From Oasisia sp. SBJ-2009 (taxonomy: Eukaryota; Annelida; Polychaeta; Sabellida; Siboglinidae): a stretch of DNA of 64,000 bases. Positions 32,214 to 50,200 of this stretch are shown here, piece after piece; position 1 is the first letter of the stretch, and each line of letters starts with the position of its first letter. A program made the position numbers and the translations under genes. The notes beneath the pieces are model-generated. The model searched no databases. It saw nothing but the letters and a program-made list of their open reading frames with translations, and had not been told where the DNA came from. The stretch spans positions 3,811,369-3,875,368 of the forward strand of contig OZ024857.1 in the NCBI GenBank assembly GCA_964017155.1. Direction: 5' to 3'.

Positions 32214-34653
32214 TTAAAGCGACATAGTCCGTTCGTGGCTTTTTATTTTTATTGCAAAATCATGTCATACGGTATAAATTATGCCTATTATATCGTAAAG
32301 ACAGTCAAGGTATGTTTTCATGTACCATTTAGGGGTTGAAAATAGACGCAGTAAGGGGTGCTTAATTTTGTTTACACATCGACCACGAGGCGTTTTTGAA
32401 ACCGTTGTAGGCGTGGCTAAAAGCCAATGTGTGATATAACACTTTCATCCGCATTTTTTTTAATAGCATGAAACTAGATAGACTGTGGGTGGATGCCACC
32501 CTCAATTTTGAATTTGAAGGACATTTTCAAGGACAAGAAAGGTGAAAATTAGTATTTTGGGGTTTTGCATTAATTTGGACCACAATCAATAGATCTATCC
32601 AATGAAAATATTGTTATGTTCATATACTTGCATCTAGCCAGTGTAATTGACAAATAAACATTCACTTTACAATGTAAAAGCATAGATAAACGAAACACAA
32701 AAGTACATTTTTCTCAAACACACGGTTTTTAATTAGGAATTATGTTGAACACTTGGTCGTTTTACTCTAATATGCACTATGATGTGTACTAACGAGTCGT
32801 ATTAGCTTGCTCCCAAATATATTGGCCAGCTGGGTTGCAGCAGTCCACCCCATCACACCCGCAGGCGAACATGCAGATGAGGTACGTTTTGAAGCAACTG
32901 CATCGGGCCGTTCTGCACTTCGTTCTGCACTTAGCCTTGCATCCACAAGTGACCAGCTCTAGTCACGCATCTGGAATAGCAGGTAATCTTGTTCAGACAG
33001 TTTTTAAGCAGTCTGACTCCATAGTCCATGCAGAGGTGTCGATGGGAGAAGTGATATGTATATGCTCCTGGTCTGCATGCAGCCAGATCTTTGCTTGATA
33101 GTTGGCGCGTGCGGTTTGAAGTGCCAGGGCGTCTCTGGTTGGGGGTAACATATCCAGACCAAGCTTGGCCTAACCGAAACGTTGGAGTCTGGCATTGTTG
33201 ACGGTTGGCTGCTCAGGTGTGTCGTACAGGTGACATACACTTTGTTCAATTGGTACAATTTCTCCATCACGACCAATCCCCTGCACGAGATGCGGATGAT
33301 TCTGAAACGTTTTCCAGCAAGACCGCTTGCCATGACTACTGGTGGATGCTCAGCAGGTTATCCCTCAGAGTCTCTCAGACACTGCATGTATTGGTTGCAT
33401 TTCCACTTCTTTGCTGTTCCAGAGATCATCCACATTTTTGCTGTTTGTGCTGATATAAAGTGGACCAGAAGCTACATGACACCCGTATCCCTGCAGATGA
33501 CCAACATTCTTTTGTATCCCTGGCTGACTGCCTCACACGAATGGAGTATCACTCTGGTGTCCGCCTCTTCATGGTTTCCTTGAAGTTTGACTTCGCTCCT
33601 CCTTGTTGACCTCACATGTGTAACACAAGAGAATCCGCCTCCTGTTACAAGCTCACATTGTTGTGGTAAATCTGTACCCTCTGTCACTGTGATCTCGGAC
33701 AAAAACTGGCAAGATCGGCCTTGTTCTCATCAGATGCAATGAAGTTGCTCAACACCTGTGGAATTGGGATATATCGTCCATCGATGACCTTATGAACTGG
33801 TTTCTTCTTCCACACTCGCTTTGACCTTGTCACTGCCTTGATTGATTGGTTCCCGGTGTAGCGGTCAAATACTACATCAACTCGTGTTGTGTTACATATG
33901 AAGTGACATGTCACAATGTTCATGAATACATCAGCATAGTCGCCAAACCTCTGACACCCATGCGGTTTTCCAAGAGCTTGGATCAGGCCATGACCGTCAA
34001 TCAACACACATGTCTTTGTGTTGGCTTCTGGAATTGCCGAGGGTATGTGAATGCCATCCGCCAGGACATTGATTAGCTTTGACTTTTGTGTCGAGTTCAT
34101 GTCGCCTCCGTGCTTGGCCAGAGACAGCGGGATTGGGGAAAACTCATGCTTCAGAATATTCCCCATTTCAACTATTCGACCCGCGGTGAAAGCATTGAGT
34201 AATCGCTGCAGAAGCGTTCTGTCGGCTTTGACAGTCTTCTGTCCATTGTGTTTGGTAGACACGGTTGCCCTTTACAGAGTAGCAAAGGTTTCCGTGCGAT
34301 GTTTCTTAAGCACGTCATGAAACGCCCCAGCTTTCTCAATAAGGCGTTGCTTCACGTTGGTGATTACATGCAGTTTTGCCCGTTCTTCAGCTTTTAGTAG
34401 ATCATTGACCACGTCAGTCGGGGTAGAATCTTTGGATGCCAATAGTACCAAGGGTATGTCCGCAACTTACCGAATCCATTTGTCCGTCTTCTTCTCTCAA
34501 AGCAGTGTTTACTCTGAAAACGTACGAACGTGTAAGCTTTGTGATAAGCTTCTTCACGTCATCAGCATCACGCTTACAATAGTTATAACTTATACTGATT
34601 AACATGATTTTGCAATAAAAATAAAAAGCCACGAACGGACCAAGTCGCGTTAA
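32214..34653. mobile_element. TTAA-flanked DNA transposon carrying an EADTR-family gene
   Basis: TTAA at 32214-32217 and 34650-34653 flank inverted ends of about 48 bp (AGCGACATAGTCCGTTCGTG with the rest T-rich, and its near-copy reversed), differing at about three positions. TTAA duplication occurs in piggyBac and Kolobok elements; the ends do not obviously match either from memory. The only coding content is the decayed minus-strand gene below. Another terminus lies at 21474. Confidence 0.8.
32835..34600 (-). pseudogene. decayed multicopy EADTR-motif protein gene inside the TTAA transposon
   Basis: Minus-strand pieces, in order: FRVNTALREEDGQMDSVSCG (about 34550); VNDLLKAEERAKLHVITNVK to a stop at 34271; a 192-codon frame (34262-33684) with VFDRYTGNQSIKAV and DENKADLASF; then 33702-33472 with ELVTGGGF, NHEEADTRVILHS and VICRDTGVM; and a Cys-rich tail (about 32955-32840) with CGCKAKCRTKC, CSCFKTY and CGCDGVDCCN. 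This order is that of a large uncharacterised family repeated in many aquatic invertebrate and fish genomes (recalled, not searched); the aspartates suggest a PIN-like nuclease fold (inference). Several frameshifts and stops show that this copy is dead. Confidence 0.75.
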
Positions 34654-34869
34654 CACCCAACTGTGGTGTGATGTGTGCTGGCCGGCCAGAGGCGGCGATG
34701 TTGGTGGCCAGCTGGAAGCCCTGCTGTAGCTGCTGGGCGCGATACATAACTGGCTGGAGCTGGCTGGCGGACCCTGCAGACCTTTGTCATCTCGACTTTT
34801 GAGATGATCCGTAATGAACTAACACGTTCTCGTAAACATTGCACAAAGCCCCCAAACCTCAATGTAGCG

Positions 34870-35930
34870 CTTCGTCACGATCACCCAGAGACACCGTAGC
34901 CCCGTAGGCGTGACGTGCTGTACAGATGACCCCAAAGTGTAATGTAATTGTAATAATGCAATGAAAGTAGCAAAACCAATCGCATTGTTTTCTTCTCAAA
35001 CATAACTTTATTAGCAAAGTGTCGAAAACTCACTACTGTCGCATATTCAAAAACGTTAACAGGAAAACCTCGTTTACATGCATTTTATTAATAATACAAT
35101 ATCGTTGCTGTACAGTAATCATGATAATGTATGACATATTTTATATACACGTTTTTATATCGCACAACAACAGACAGAATAATATGTATGCAATTAATAT
35201 GTATGTCTGAATAGCAATATAACACGAAAATACTATACGCTTATTGACTGGCAATGTTCGTTACTTTGTTACACAAGTGTTGGCTATCTGCGTTGCAAAG
35301 CGTCCGACCTATTAACAATTACCCTAACGTGAAATAATATACTGTATATTTTTTGTCATCTAATCTAAACACAACTTGCGCGAAGTCGTGGCGTCTGCAT
35401 ATTATACAAACATGTTATATTGCTATTTAAACGTATATCATTTGACTAATACATTCTTTAAAATACAGACTAGAAACATTCCATTAACGTTCCAATAAAA
35501 TATATGTAATGGCAATCCTTAGTTCGTCGTGACTAAAGACAAACAAAATACATTTATATTTTCGACTATTTAACTGAAAATTACTTTAAAAATTTATTGG
35601 GGAGCTCCAACACTTCCTGAACGGGGTTAGTCGTCGCATTCGGGAGCTCCAGAACAATTGTGTTAAGCATACCCAAACTAATTTTCGACCGCACCGATTG
35701 TCCTAACGAATTGCCCGAACTATCCTGGAACGTCACAAACCCAACTAGAACCCAGCTAGAACCCAAATCGAATGTCAAAAATGTAATTCGAGAAATGTTC
35801 GGAAGCCCATACTTTACAGTGTGAAAATGGCCTTAGATAAATATAAGTCAGTGTAACCGACCGTATACACAGATAAGCGTTATCACAGTGGACACAATTA
35901 TCTAAGGATAACAGGCATTCTAATAATACA
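34870..35930. other. intergenic, nothing recognised
   Basis: Only AT-rich sequence with short chance frames. A minus frame at 35778-35581 has no family resemblance that I can name. Confidence 0.4.
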
Positions 35931-35954
35931 AATACTAATGTATTATAATGTGTA

Positions 35955-36035
35955 CAATCGCATCACGCGTCGCATCACGCGTCGCATCGGGCGTCGCATT
36001 GCGCATCGCATCGAACATCGCAACACGAATCGCTC
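35955..36035. repeat. short CGCATCACGCGT-type tandem repeat
   Basis: Imperfect repeats of CGCATCACGCGT/CGCATCG, about 12-15 bp each, CpG-rich. Confidence 0.6.
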
Positions 36036-36169
36036 ATCGTGGGGGTGCCATGGGGCGTATTATGAGGACGTTCTACAGCGGTCATTACATTCAACAATAT
36101 GCATAGCGGGCGTGGCCATTTCGAAACACAGCATCGTCAGTCCATTCAGCGTAAACAGACAGTCTGACA

Positions 36170-36620
36170 TGATGAACACTGAGCGTTATATACCTAGTGG
36201 TGCTTAGGAAGTTTTGGGGCAGCATTGGACCGACGCAGGGGCATCACTAGAGAGGTACGGTGGTCTCAACAAGACGGGGCCATCCCTCACACTTCCAGTA
36301 ACACTACATTGTGGCAAAGGCAGCGATTCGGAGTTCAACTCTTCAGTAAGAGGTGCTACATTGAGTGGGCGCCACACTCATCCGATTTAAACTGTCCAGA
36401 TTATTACCTTTGGAGCTATTTGGACTGAGTGTACAGAAATAACCCCCAGACAGTCAGTGACTTGAAGACACCAGTTACAGCGAGGACCATGGCAGTCCCC
36501 ACAGAGGAACGCGTTCGTGTCATTGGCCGTTTCGAGCGCCGCTTGCAGCAGTGTGTGTCTTCAAAGCCATCGGGTCATTAAGAACACATTTTGGAGAAAA
36601 TATAAAAGTCGGACCATTTC
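36170..36620 (+). pseudogene. mariner/Tc1-superfamily transposase remnant
   Basis: The plus strand reads QQDGAIPHTSS (second catalytic Asp), then EWAPHSSDLNCPDYYLWSYL (third catalytic Asp region), then VYRNNPQTVSDLKTP and RVIGRFERRLQQCV. This is the usual C-terminal half of a mariner-like DDE transposase. In-frame stops and a frameshift near 36205 disable it. No inverted ends were found. Confidence 0.75.
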
Positions 36621-36704
36621 AGCTACAAATTGGAAACTAAAGTTAACGTGCACCAAATATGAAGTAATTCGCTGAAACTTATAGACCTTATTAGCATTTA
36701 TGTG

Positions 36705-37058
36705 GGTGGCGTTTTGGGGGTCACATGTATTACAAGGACAGACAGACTGCGAAACAGCCAGGTCAGAAAAGAGACATTCATCTCTGAATCTATGTTGGAT
36801 GCCATCAGACATAGAAGAGTCCAGTGGTGTGAACACAGCTGTCCTATGTCAACCGAAAGCCTAATTAAAATCGCCTACGAAGAAGACTTCAGAGGGCCAA
36901 GGAAAAGGGGAAGACCACAAAAAGAGGGAGCGATCAAGTCAACCAAGACCGCTGCTAACAGCAGAGCCGTGTTCTCTCAACAGAAGCCAGTGGCAGGACG
37001 TGTCATCGAGGAGGACAGCGAAGGGTCAGATTGGCCTGCGCGGCTAAGTCAAATATAG
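36705..37058 (+). pseudogene. RTE-like LINE ORF2 C-terminal fragment
   Basis: The frame carries RTDRLRNSQVRKETFISESM, then IRHRRVQWCEHSCPM and RKRGRPQKEG. This parallels the conserved end of RTE/Jockey-type LINE proteins (RRLxWxGHxxRM...GRPxxRW). Confidence 0.65.
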
Positions 37059-37735
37059 ATATAATAAAGAAACATGTATGAGCATAATTTGTTTTACGAC
37101 CATTCAGTGGAACAGGCGACGTGGGTAATCACTAGCCACCTAGTTTCATTTATCATTAATTATTAATTAACATGTTGTAATAAATTAATATTATAATAAA
37201 TGTATGTGGTTTGCAATAAAATATCGGAACATCGGCTGGCTTTGTCCGTTTCCTTGACAATGAGAGCAGGTCAAACAGAATGGACATCGAAATAATATAC
37301 TGGACTGTGTAGTGAGGCACCAGCCGGCAGCACTGTCAGCTAGCCTCAACGATTAAATCTAAATACATTACTATACTGAAGCTATTAATAGTGGAGTCGT
37401 GAGTTTACGCCAGGAGCCGCTTGAGTAGCATCGGACGGCGGTCACTCTCTACAGCAGGAATACACAACATCCTATTCGACAAAAAATTCAAGAACTGACC
37501 ACAAGTGGTACCAGACAACAGTGAGACGAAACAAAGGTAAGTAACCAAAAGACACTAATGTATGTTCGGTTCGCTTTACCAAAATATATATGGGAACCGG
37601 GAGCACGAGTAGAAGAAATGCAGTCCAGGCGAGTGTCTAACTGGGCATTATATTTTATCAGGATGTCATTTACCTGCTTGCAAAGCTTGGAGTCTGTAGT
37701 TGTGTGGATCAATATTTCTCTCATGGAGCCGGTTT

Positions 37736-37806
37736 CCAGTCACGTTTGACTGGTTTCAATTCATGTTTGACTGGTTTCAAGTCATGTTTGACTGGTTTCA
37801 AATCGA
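37736..37806. repeat. 22-bp tandem repeat, three units
   Basis: Three copies of TCATGTTTGACTGGTTTCAA with one-base differences. Confidence 0.8.
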
Positions 37807-37956
37807 TTGGAGGTCAAAGTCATGCAGTAAGGTCAAAATAATGATCAACATATGATGAACATTCAATAAAATCAAATGGTAATGATTAGGTCATGTTACA
37901 ATGTTTTAATTACAGCATAATACTAGAATAGAAACGTACAAACAACAAGGAGGCAC

Positions 37957-37957
<1 letters not shown>

Positions 37958-38031
<74 letters not shown>
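37958..38031. repeat. (TA)n microsatellite
   Basis: About 74 bp of pure TA. Confidence 0.95.
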
Positions 38032-38036
<5 letters not shown>

Positions 38037-38709
38037 GTTCAGGTTCAAGGTTGAAATCTGAATACAAATAAGCAAATAGAAATAATCACCAATAATGAAC
38101 TGCCCTGCATGTCAGGCAACCTATTGAATTTTGTCCTGAATCATCTACAGGTGTCTACAATTTTGTAACCTAACGTTTTTGTTTGGTTCGTACCCAAATA
38201 AAGTCAAATCAATCACAATCTCACTTTGGGCATCCGATTCCTACGCAAAGTATACCCCAGTCTACACTATTTATATACACCACAAATACAGGGATTCCCC
38301 ACCGCGACCTAATTAGGCCAATTCTACATTTACATTTGTGCCAATACAAGGTGCTCACTAAGCCTTGCCAGCATATCTTGTGTGAAAGAATAACGACCGA
38401 TTTCAAGCTCATCAGACTCAGGCCAGTTGAGTGAACGGTGTATGCAGATACTGGTGTATGTTTTAAACATATTTTTAAATATACTTTTAACATCAAATCG
38501 GACAATATTTGAAGTGACTGTAAATATACCACCATAATCGATAATGGGTGGTGATTTCGCAGTCCAATTATTTCGCAATAAAACGTGAGGCTTAAGACAC
38601 GCTTGGCTGAATACACGTGCGTCTCGCCGATCGTCACGCGTCGGCGCTGCATGCGGTTATTGACGTATGTTGACATAAACTCTAACGCACCGTGCATCAT
38701 GCTCTGAAG

Positions 38710-39587
38710 ATGGCACAACTAGGCGAAAGAAGAGACGACCAAAAGACTCGGCCCGACAATGAAAATTACGAGTCATCCACCGACAAGAGTTTTTCTCTTC
38801 ACGACCTCACAAACGACGACAAACCCCACGAACTATTCATTAGCGAAATGCAGCACATCTTTCAATACGGAATGAAGGACATTTTAAAGACAATAACTGA
38901 GCTAGACATGGACGTGCTGAGTAGCATTCATAACACTCTTGCTGATATGGCTAAAACCTCTTTCCCCAAATTTAAAGATCGCCGGGCTGTTCAGAGGAGA
39001 GTAGCTCACACAGCGGCTAAAGACATCCGGTTCCTTGGGATTCAGTATAGCCAATCGATCTCTATCAAAAGAACTAGAAAGGATTTTCAAAGACAACATT
39101 TCAGAAACAGATGTGACTATCAACCATGCTATCCAACCACATCACGTAACGGCTCAAATAGAATTGTAAATTCAAATGATGAACGATGAACGATTTCGAT
39201 ACAAAAATTAAGGCACTACAAACACAAGTAAATATCCTTCAGAATGACAATGCACTACTCCACGCACAATTAGCAGCAAATGCGACCACCAACCAGAGTG
39301 TCACTGCTGTGTTGCTAAGTGCTGAAGACGGAACTACGGAACTAATGTCACCGGTCGTCCCTTCGTCTACTGAACCAACAAGAGAATCGGACGGAGAGAA
39401 CTTTTAAATACAAAGACACCAACGCAAAAAGCTTAACAAAAAGGCAAAACGTGATCGAAGAAAAGCGAAGCATGTACAACCAGAATCCCAGCTGCAGGAA
39501 CAGCAAAGCAAACTGCTTAGAGAGAAAAACAAATGTGGCCTTACAACTAACACCGCGATCGCTAAGCAAACCATGGCCCTACACTGA
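38710..39587 (+). pseudogene. decayed single-exon ORF: acidic head, coiled coil, basic tail
   Basis: From ATG 38710 the frame reads an acidic N-terminus, then EMQHIFQYGMKDILKTITEL and FKDRRAVQRRVAHTAA. Near 39045 the sensible frame shifts (SKELERIFKDNISETDVTIN). After a stop at about 39170 it continues as a coiled coil (IKALQTQVNILQNDNALLHA, in 39186-39407), and beyond a TAA the same frame runs on as a basic tail (HQRKKLNKKAKRDRRKAK) to TGA at 39587. Together that is about 290 residues in broken pieces. It looks like an old intronless protein, perhaps a retroelement ORF1 or a retrocopy; I cannot name the family. Confidence 0.45.
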
Positions 39588-39679
39588 ATAGTCGCTGTTA
39601 GCTGCCACCAGTAGACCGCATAAATGCTTGTAAAGTTACACGGCTTTATGAAACTGGGCCCTGACAGGTGTGTGGCAAT

Positions 39680-40028
39680 AAAGGCAAGTAAAAAGGCAAG
39701 TGTTTATATAGCGCAGTATCCAGTCCTCAGGATCGTTCAAAGCGTTTTACACTTTACTTCCCTGACAGATCTCTGCTTACTCAGACACCATCTCAGCTTC
39801 TCTGGGAAGCATCCAGCCATATGCTACAATTAATGCACGAAGGCTGCTCGTACACATATCCACCACTTTCTATAGCCAGGTACTCATTTACACAGCTGAG
39901 TGAACTGGAGCAATATAGAGTGAAAAACAATTGCCCAATGTTTTAACACCGCAGCAGAGGATTCGAACCCGGGTTATCGTAGTCGAGAATCCGGAGCTCT
40001 AGCCTCTACCCCTGAGTCATTGCGCTCT
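39680..40028 (-). mobile_element. tRNA-derived SINE, copy C
   Basis: Full-length on the minus strand: B box side CCGGGTTCGAATCC, body as in copy B, tail TATAGCGCAGT and AAAGGCAAGT. It lies about 220 bp upstream of the second methyltransferase ATG. Confidence 0.82.
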
Positions 40029-40249
40029 ACACACGTTGCCGATGTTTTATAAGAATCATGTGCTGGCAATCAATTCTAGGCCGGGATGAAATCAATATTA
40101 TTATGTACTTATCAATACTATTCCTTCCTTGTTGCAGCCGCGGATTTCCTTCGATCTGGTGTCGTGGCGTGCAACGTTACAGTGACGTGCCTTTGCCAAC
40201 AAGAATTTAAACTCGCATCCCTTGGCGCCTACACCGCTGAAGTATACAG

Positions 40250-45090
<4,841 letters not shown>

Positions 45091-46739
45091 TGGTAGCTAA
45101 GCATATACAACAATTTTGAAATGCCTGAAATTCGTATCTGCATCTAGAAAATGCAGACATCTTAATGGACATTACAGTCAATGTGTCATGGGTAGCGTCA
45201 CGCGGTGTATTACGTTGATAATTCATGGGTCGACACTCGGTAAACCTTTGTCCGGTATCGTCTGTTCAGTTGCTTAAAATCATCAGAAAATTGTTAGAAT
45301 GAACACTAGCATTGTTAGAAACAAAAGCAGGGCGTGTGCCTAGAGGTCGTGTAGTACGGGAAGAAAAACAAACGAATACACGGACTGTTTGGAAAGCACC
45401 TGAACAAATGATACCGGACAATTTGTTTACCACGTATCAATTTATGAATTATCAATGCACCGTGTCATGTTACCTGTAAATATACCGGATACTAGAATGT
45501 AGGTGAACGGCCTCTTGCATAAAATTGATCACGGGAAATGTGCAACGATTAAATCACTCACGATACTTGACTCCGGCTATTAACTTGCAGTGATGTGTGT
45601 TGTCGATCCATTAAGAGGGTGCGTTGACACCTAGGAGGAAAGCGAGGTGTCAAATTTGACTATATATGTAAGTCAGAAGGTAGTTTGAATGAACACTAGC
45701 ATAGTTGAAAGCAGAGTGAAATGAGCAGGACATGTGCCTTTGCACGTGTCCTCTCCATCAATGGGTAACGAAATACTGGCAATAAAAACATGAAACACTG
45801 AAGCATTGGTAGAAGTTGAAATATGAAGCTAAGGCTGAACTAAATTAATAGCATGAAGCGAGATATCGGATAGGCAGGTTTATACGGCGAAGAATGGAAG
45901 ATCACTGCAGACGACAGAGTGAGATGAAGATTATTAATAAGCCATATGTTGGAAGCTGCCGAATGATGCTGACCGCATCCTAGTTGACAAGGGAAGTTGC
46001 AAATTTGTCTTCCTCCGCAATTGCAATAACTTTATAAAGTACACCGATGTCCAGTGAGAAAGCAAACGTAATTAGTGTTTAACAGACATTACGGTGGTGA
46101 TACTGCATAACTTGCTATACAGGAATGATCATTGGTTGTCTTTGCGCGAGTGAGGACGTACGGTGTTGTCAAATTCATTATGTTTGTGTAAAAATAACGA
46201 GCAAAATATAACTTTAATACCTCGGTTGGGTTTACCCAAGGCTCAGGAACGTGCCGGGTGCCTATGGTCCACGGATGTCTTAACCCGACACTGTCCGATA
46301 TACTTACAACTATGAAAGCGATCGGGGTCCTATTCGTAGAGCAGTACATAGACTGACGCAAACGACATGTCGAGTGACCGAGAAACGTTCAACAATCAGA
46401 ACAAGCGATTGTGTTAAATACGCGAAACCTTAGCCTACGTTTTCAAACCATAAATTCAAACCATAACAGTTTCCTTCACATCACAGCCACAAGCTTGAAC
46501 TAGAAGGCGAAATAAGTTGCGCGTTAAGCCGTAAAAACCGCATCTTTGTCGCCTTAAGGCATCTCAGTATCACATTTTATTCTTACTTAAGATTCTTGCT
46601 TAGTTTAATGCCGCGACCAGTGCAGCTTAAGTTGCTCTGTGTTGTGACCACGGAGGCGAGTCGTGCACGCCTTGAAGCGCTCTATAAGGACATTATAGCG
46701 TATCTCGTTGGTACATGGTAATTATGAATCCAGGCTGTA
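45091..46739. other. downstream of methyltransferase copy 2, no gene recognised
   Basis: Two short related pieces (GAATGAACACTAGCAT at about 45299 and 45687) are the only internal similarity noted. There is no coding signal. Confidence 0.4.
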
Positions 46740-46834
<95 letters not shown>

Positions 46835-46850
46835 TGTGTGTGTGTGTGTA

Positions 46851-46928
<78 letters not shown>

Positions 46929-46933
46929 TGTGT

Positions 46934-47008
<75 letters not shown>
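46740..47008. repeat. (GT)n microsatellite
   Basis: About 270 bp of GT with a few GA, AT and GG interruptions. The Cys-Val frames through it are not genes. Confidence 0.95.
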
Positions 47009-47009
<1 letters not shown>

Positions 47010-47266
47010 ACGGAGCAATGCCCATACAAACGGCATTTCACATGCATCATAATGTCGTATTTATGTATTTATGTGGGACAATGCTCCTTGTTCATAAAGA
47101 ATCGTGACTTGTTGACAAAGCACATATGTGTTTGTAAAAGAGCTTTGTATTCAGCCAAACATGTATACACATAATAACATAATCCACATAATTCATAAAA
47201 ATCCAGACACAATGTAAATGTTGTGTATTATGCCAAATAATTATAATACCAAAGTAAACCTAAACA

Positions 47267-47269
<3 letters not shown>

Positions 47270-47352
<83 letters not shown>
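47270..47352. repeat. (TA)n microsatellite
   Basis: About 80 bp of TA with one AATA break. Confidence 0.92.
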
Positions 47353-47459
47353 ATACTTCTTGAATTAGTGAATTAGTGTTTCGATGTTTTGGGACAGATT
47401 AAGATATGTATTTAAGTATGTATTTTCATAATATAGTGCGAATCATAATTTCACGTATT

Positions 47460-47530
47460 ATTTTGCATGTGTTGCTGTTAATGCGTCATGCGGCAATTAT
47501 GTAAAAAGTATTAAAAACGGTGTTAATTTC
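47460..47530 (+). repeat. possible decayed LINE 3' tail
   Basis: TGCGTCATGCGGCAATTATG and ATTAAAAACGGTGTTA loosely match the LINE tail at 16150-16200 (CGCCATGCGGGAATTAGCGC and AAAAACTGTGTTA). Confidence 0.35.
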
Positions 47531-48045
47531 AGGATAATAAATTGCACTGAACATTTTGTAAAATATATATGAAATTATAATTTTTGTAACCCAGTTGCAC
47601 TCGAGTTGGCTGACCCCGGCTAGTTCATATATCACAAAGAAAAAACCTACTCACTCAGATGAATTGTAAACCCACCTGGCGATCAAATAAATTACTACAT
47701 TTACGGACATTTCCTCGTAAACTTTAGTTCCGTTGTTCTTCCACAGTGTTTTAAGTTAGCTTAGCTAACTCTTCTTACAACTCGATTCCTGGACATTTAC
47801 AGCAACAACACATACAACAACGCATTGATATGTCACTGAGGGGTTTCGACCAAATGGATCAAATCCTCATTGGTGATGTCCGTGATGGTCTTGTTCATGG
47901 TTGCTTATATATGTTGGAGGCAACGTCTACAGGGGGTGTACACTATACATGAGGAGTGGTCTGTTATGCCCCTCGTGTGTTATGTCCGTGACGAATTATA
48001 TCCGTGACGGGTTATTTGTTCGTAATGAATTGTGTGTTTTTGGTT

Positions 48046-48190
48046 CTACACTCACTCACTCACTCACTCACTCACTCACTCACTCACTCACTCACTCACT
48101 CACTCACTCACTCACACACTCACTCACTCACTCACTCTCTCGCTCGCCCGCTCGCTCGCTCGCTCGCTCGCTCTCTCACTCACTCACTCA
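48046..48190. repeat. (CACT)n / (CGCT)n tetranucleotide repeat
   Basis: CACT units change to CGCT (48138-48170) and back. Confidence 0.92.
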
Positions 48191-48709
48191 TTTGCTCAAA
48201 ACAAATCCGGGACTTATATCTGGATCGGTCTGACATAATTAGGATTGTTACGCTTAAGAACAATATCAACAATATTCTAATTAGTTGTCGTACGTTCGCC
48301 AAGACAGCACATACCAATCACCAGATGATGTGGTGTACGAGAAGGATATACTCATTATTGAATATACTTTATTTAATTTGGTGAAACATATTCACACAAT
48401 AATATTTTGTTAGGTTGGTTCCCTTGATTACGTTAAAATTGCAATCCTAACCATAGATAATCCTCTTTGTTTCTCGTTAGTTCCGTTGAGGAAAAAGTCA
48501 CGTTTAGAAATAAAAAGACGTCCACAACATCTTCTGAACTTCACACAGTGAATGACGTGAATGACACTACATCTAATATCATGTGTATTGCATTACTCAT
48601 TAATTAATCTCATTGCTTTGGTTATTTACACGTGTATACGAACGTAATGGACTATTGTTTCTACTTTTGCTAACGTCATTCACCCATTGTCTGAGCTCAT
48701 ATTGCATGC

Positions 48710-49177
<468 letters not shown>

Positions 49178-49443
49178 GCACACACACAAAAGTGAACGAA
49201 ACATCGAAAAAAATAAAGGTGTCGAAAAAAGACTGTCATCTTGCCAAAGATAACTGTATTAGTCACCAATCAACTTTCAATATTAATTCTAAACACAATG
49301 GTAGGTCAGTGTCGATATCCAACCGTCATAAACACAGACGAACAAAAACATTACAAATGAGGACATGACTCATTTGGACGAAACCGACCTCCGATTAAAG
49401 CACAAAACATAAAAACAAGAGCGTAGAATCCTGAATAAATTAT

Positions 49444-50200
49444 GAACTCGGGAAAGTTATAGAATGGCTAAATATAAATAAATTGTCCTTAAACAAAGAA
49501 ACATTTAAATATATGATTGTTCATGTACCTAGAAAAGAGACGCAAACTCTTACTCTTAAAATCAATAACATAAATATCGAACAAGTGGATGAATTTAAAT
49601 TTCTAGGACTAACTCTGGCCGCCAATCTTACATGAAAAAAAAACATGGAAATAAAATCGCAAATAAATGTTCCAAAACTACAGGCGTTTTAAACAAACTA
49701 AAGGATGTACTGCCGCTAGACATAAAAACACTTCTATACAATTCTCTAATCCTATCACATATTAATTATTGTATTACAATTTGAGGATACAAAGGTAGTC
49801 GAATATTGAGAATTCAAAAAAGGCTGTTCGAATAATAACATTGAACAGGTACAATTCACACACTGAACCACTTTTTATAACACTTCAAATATTGAAAATA
49901 GATGATTAATTAAAACTGTAAGAACTTAATTTTTTTTAATATAGGCATGGTAATGTGCCAGTTTACTTAGTAAATTGGAATGTTATCCCCAACTGTAATA
50001 TACACAGTCTACGTTATAAAAACCCGCAAAGCTACAAATATACACACATCTATGACAAGACATGAATTTGCCAAAAAAGTGCCTTAAATACAATTTGCCT
50101 CATATTATAAATGATACTCCAGAATTAGTTTGGGAAAAAGTTGTTACTCACAGTTTTCGTGGGTTAGCCTATTACTTAAAGTGAAAAAAAGGCAACAGTT
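49444..50200 (+). pseudogene. LINE reverse transcriptase C-terminal half, decayed
   Basis: The first frame gives IEWLNINKLSLNKETFKYMI and EQVDEFKFLGLTLAANLT. Later, after frameshifts, LYNSLILSHINYCI-like and LFITLQILKIDD-like segments follow in order. This is the thumb and post-polymerase region of CR1/Jockey-like LINEs. Many stops are present. Confidence 0.75.

Larger units (their letters stand above)
31937..34790 (-). pseudogene. open frame with N-glycosylation repeats, interrupted by a transposon
   Basis: Minus-strand reading from an ATG at about 34753 (MYRAQQLQQGFQLATNIAAS) runs into the TTAA site, and on the far side of the transposon the same frame continues (HHLQPLNVSSVLSTSYYIRQ) through NTSF repeats to a stop at 31937. 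Leaving out the element and one TTAA, the frame is open for about 130 codons. The product is unknown; the region is GC-rich, so other frames are also partly open and coding status is uncertain. Confidence 0.35.

Noticed and set aside
33004..33583. Plus-strand frames of 82 to 133 codons
   Set aside because: They are shadows of the decayed minus-strand EADTR-family gene.
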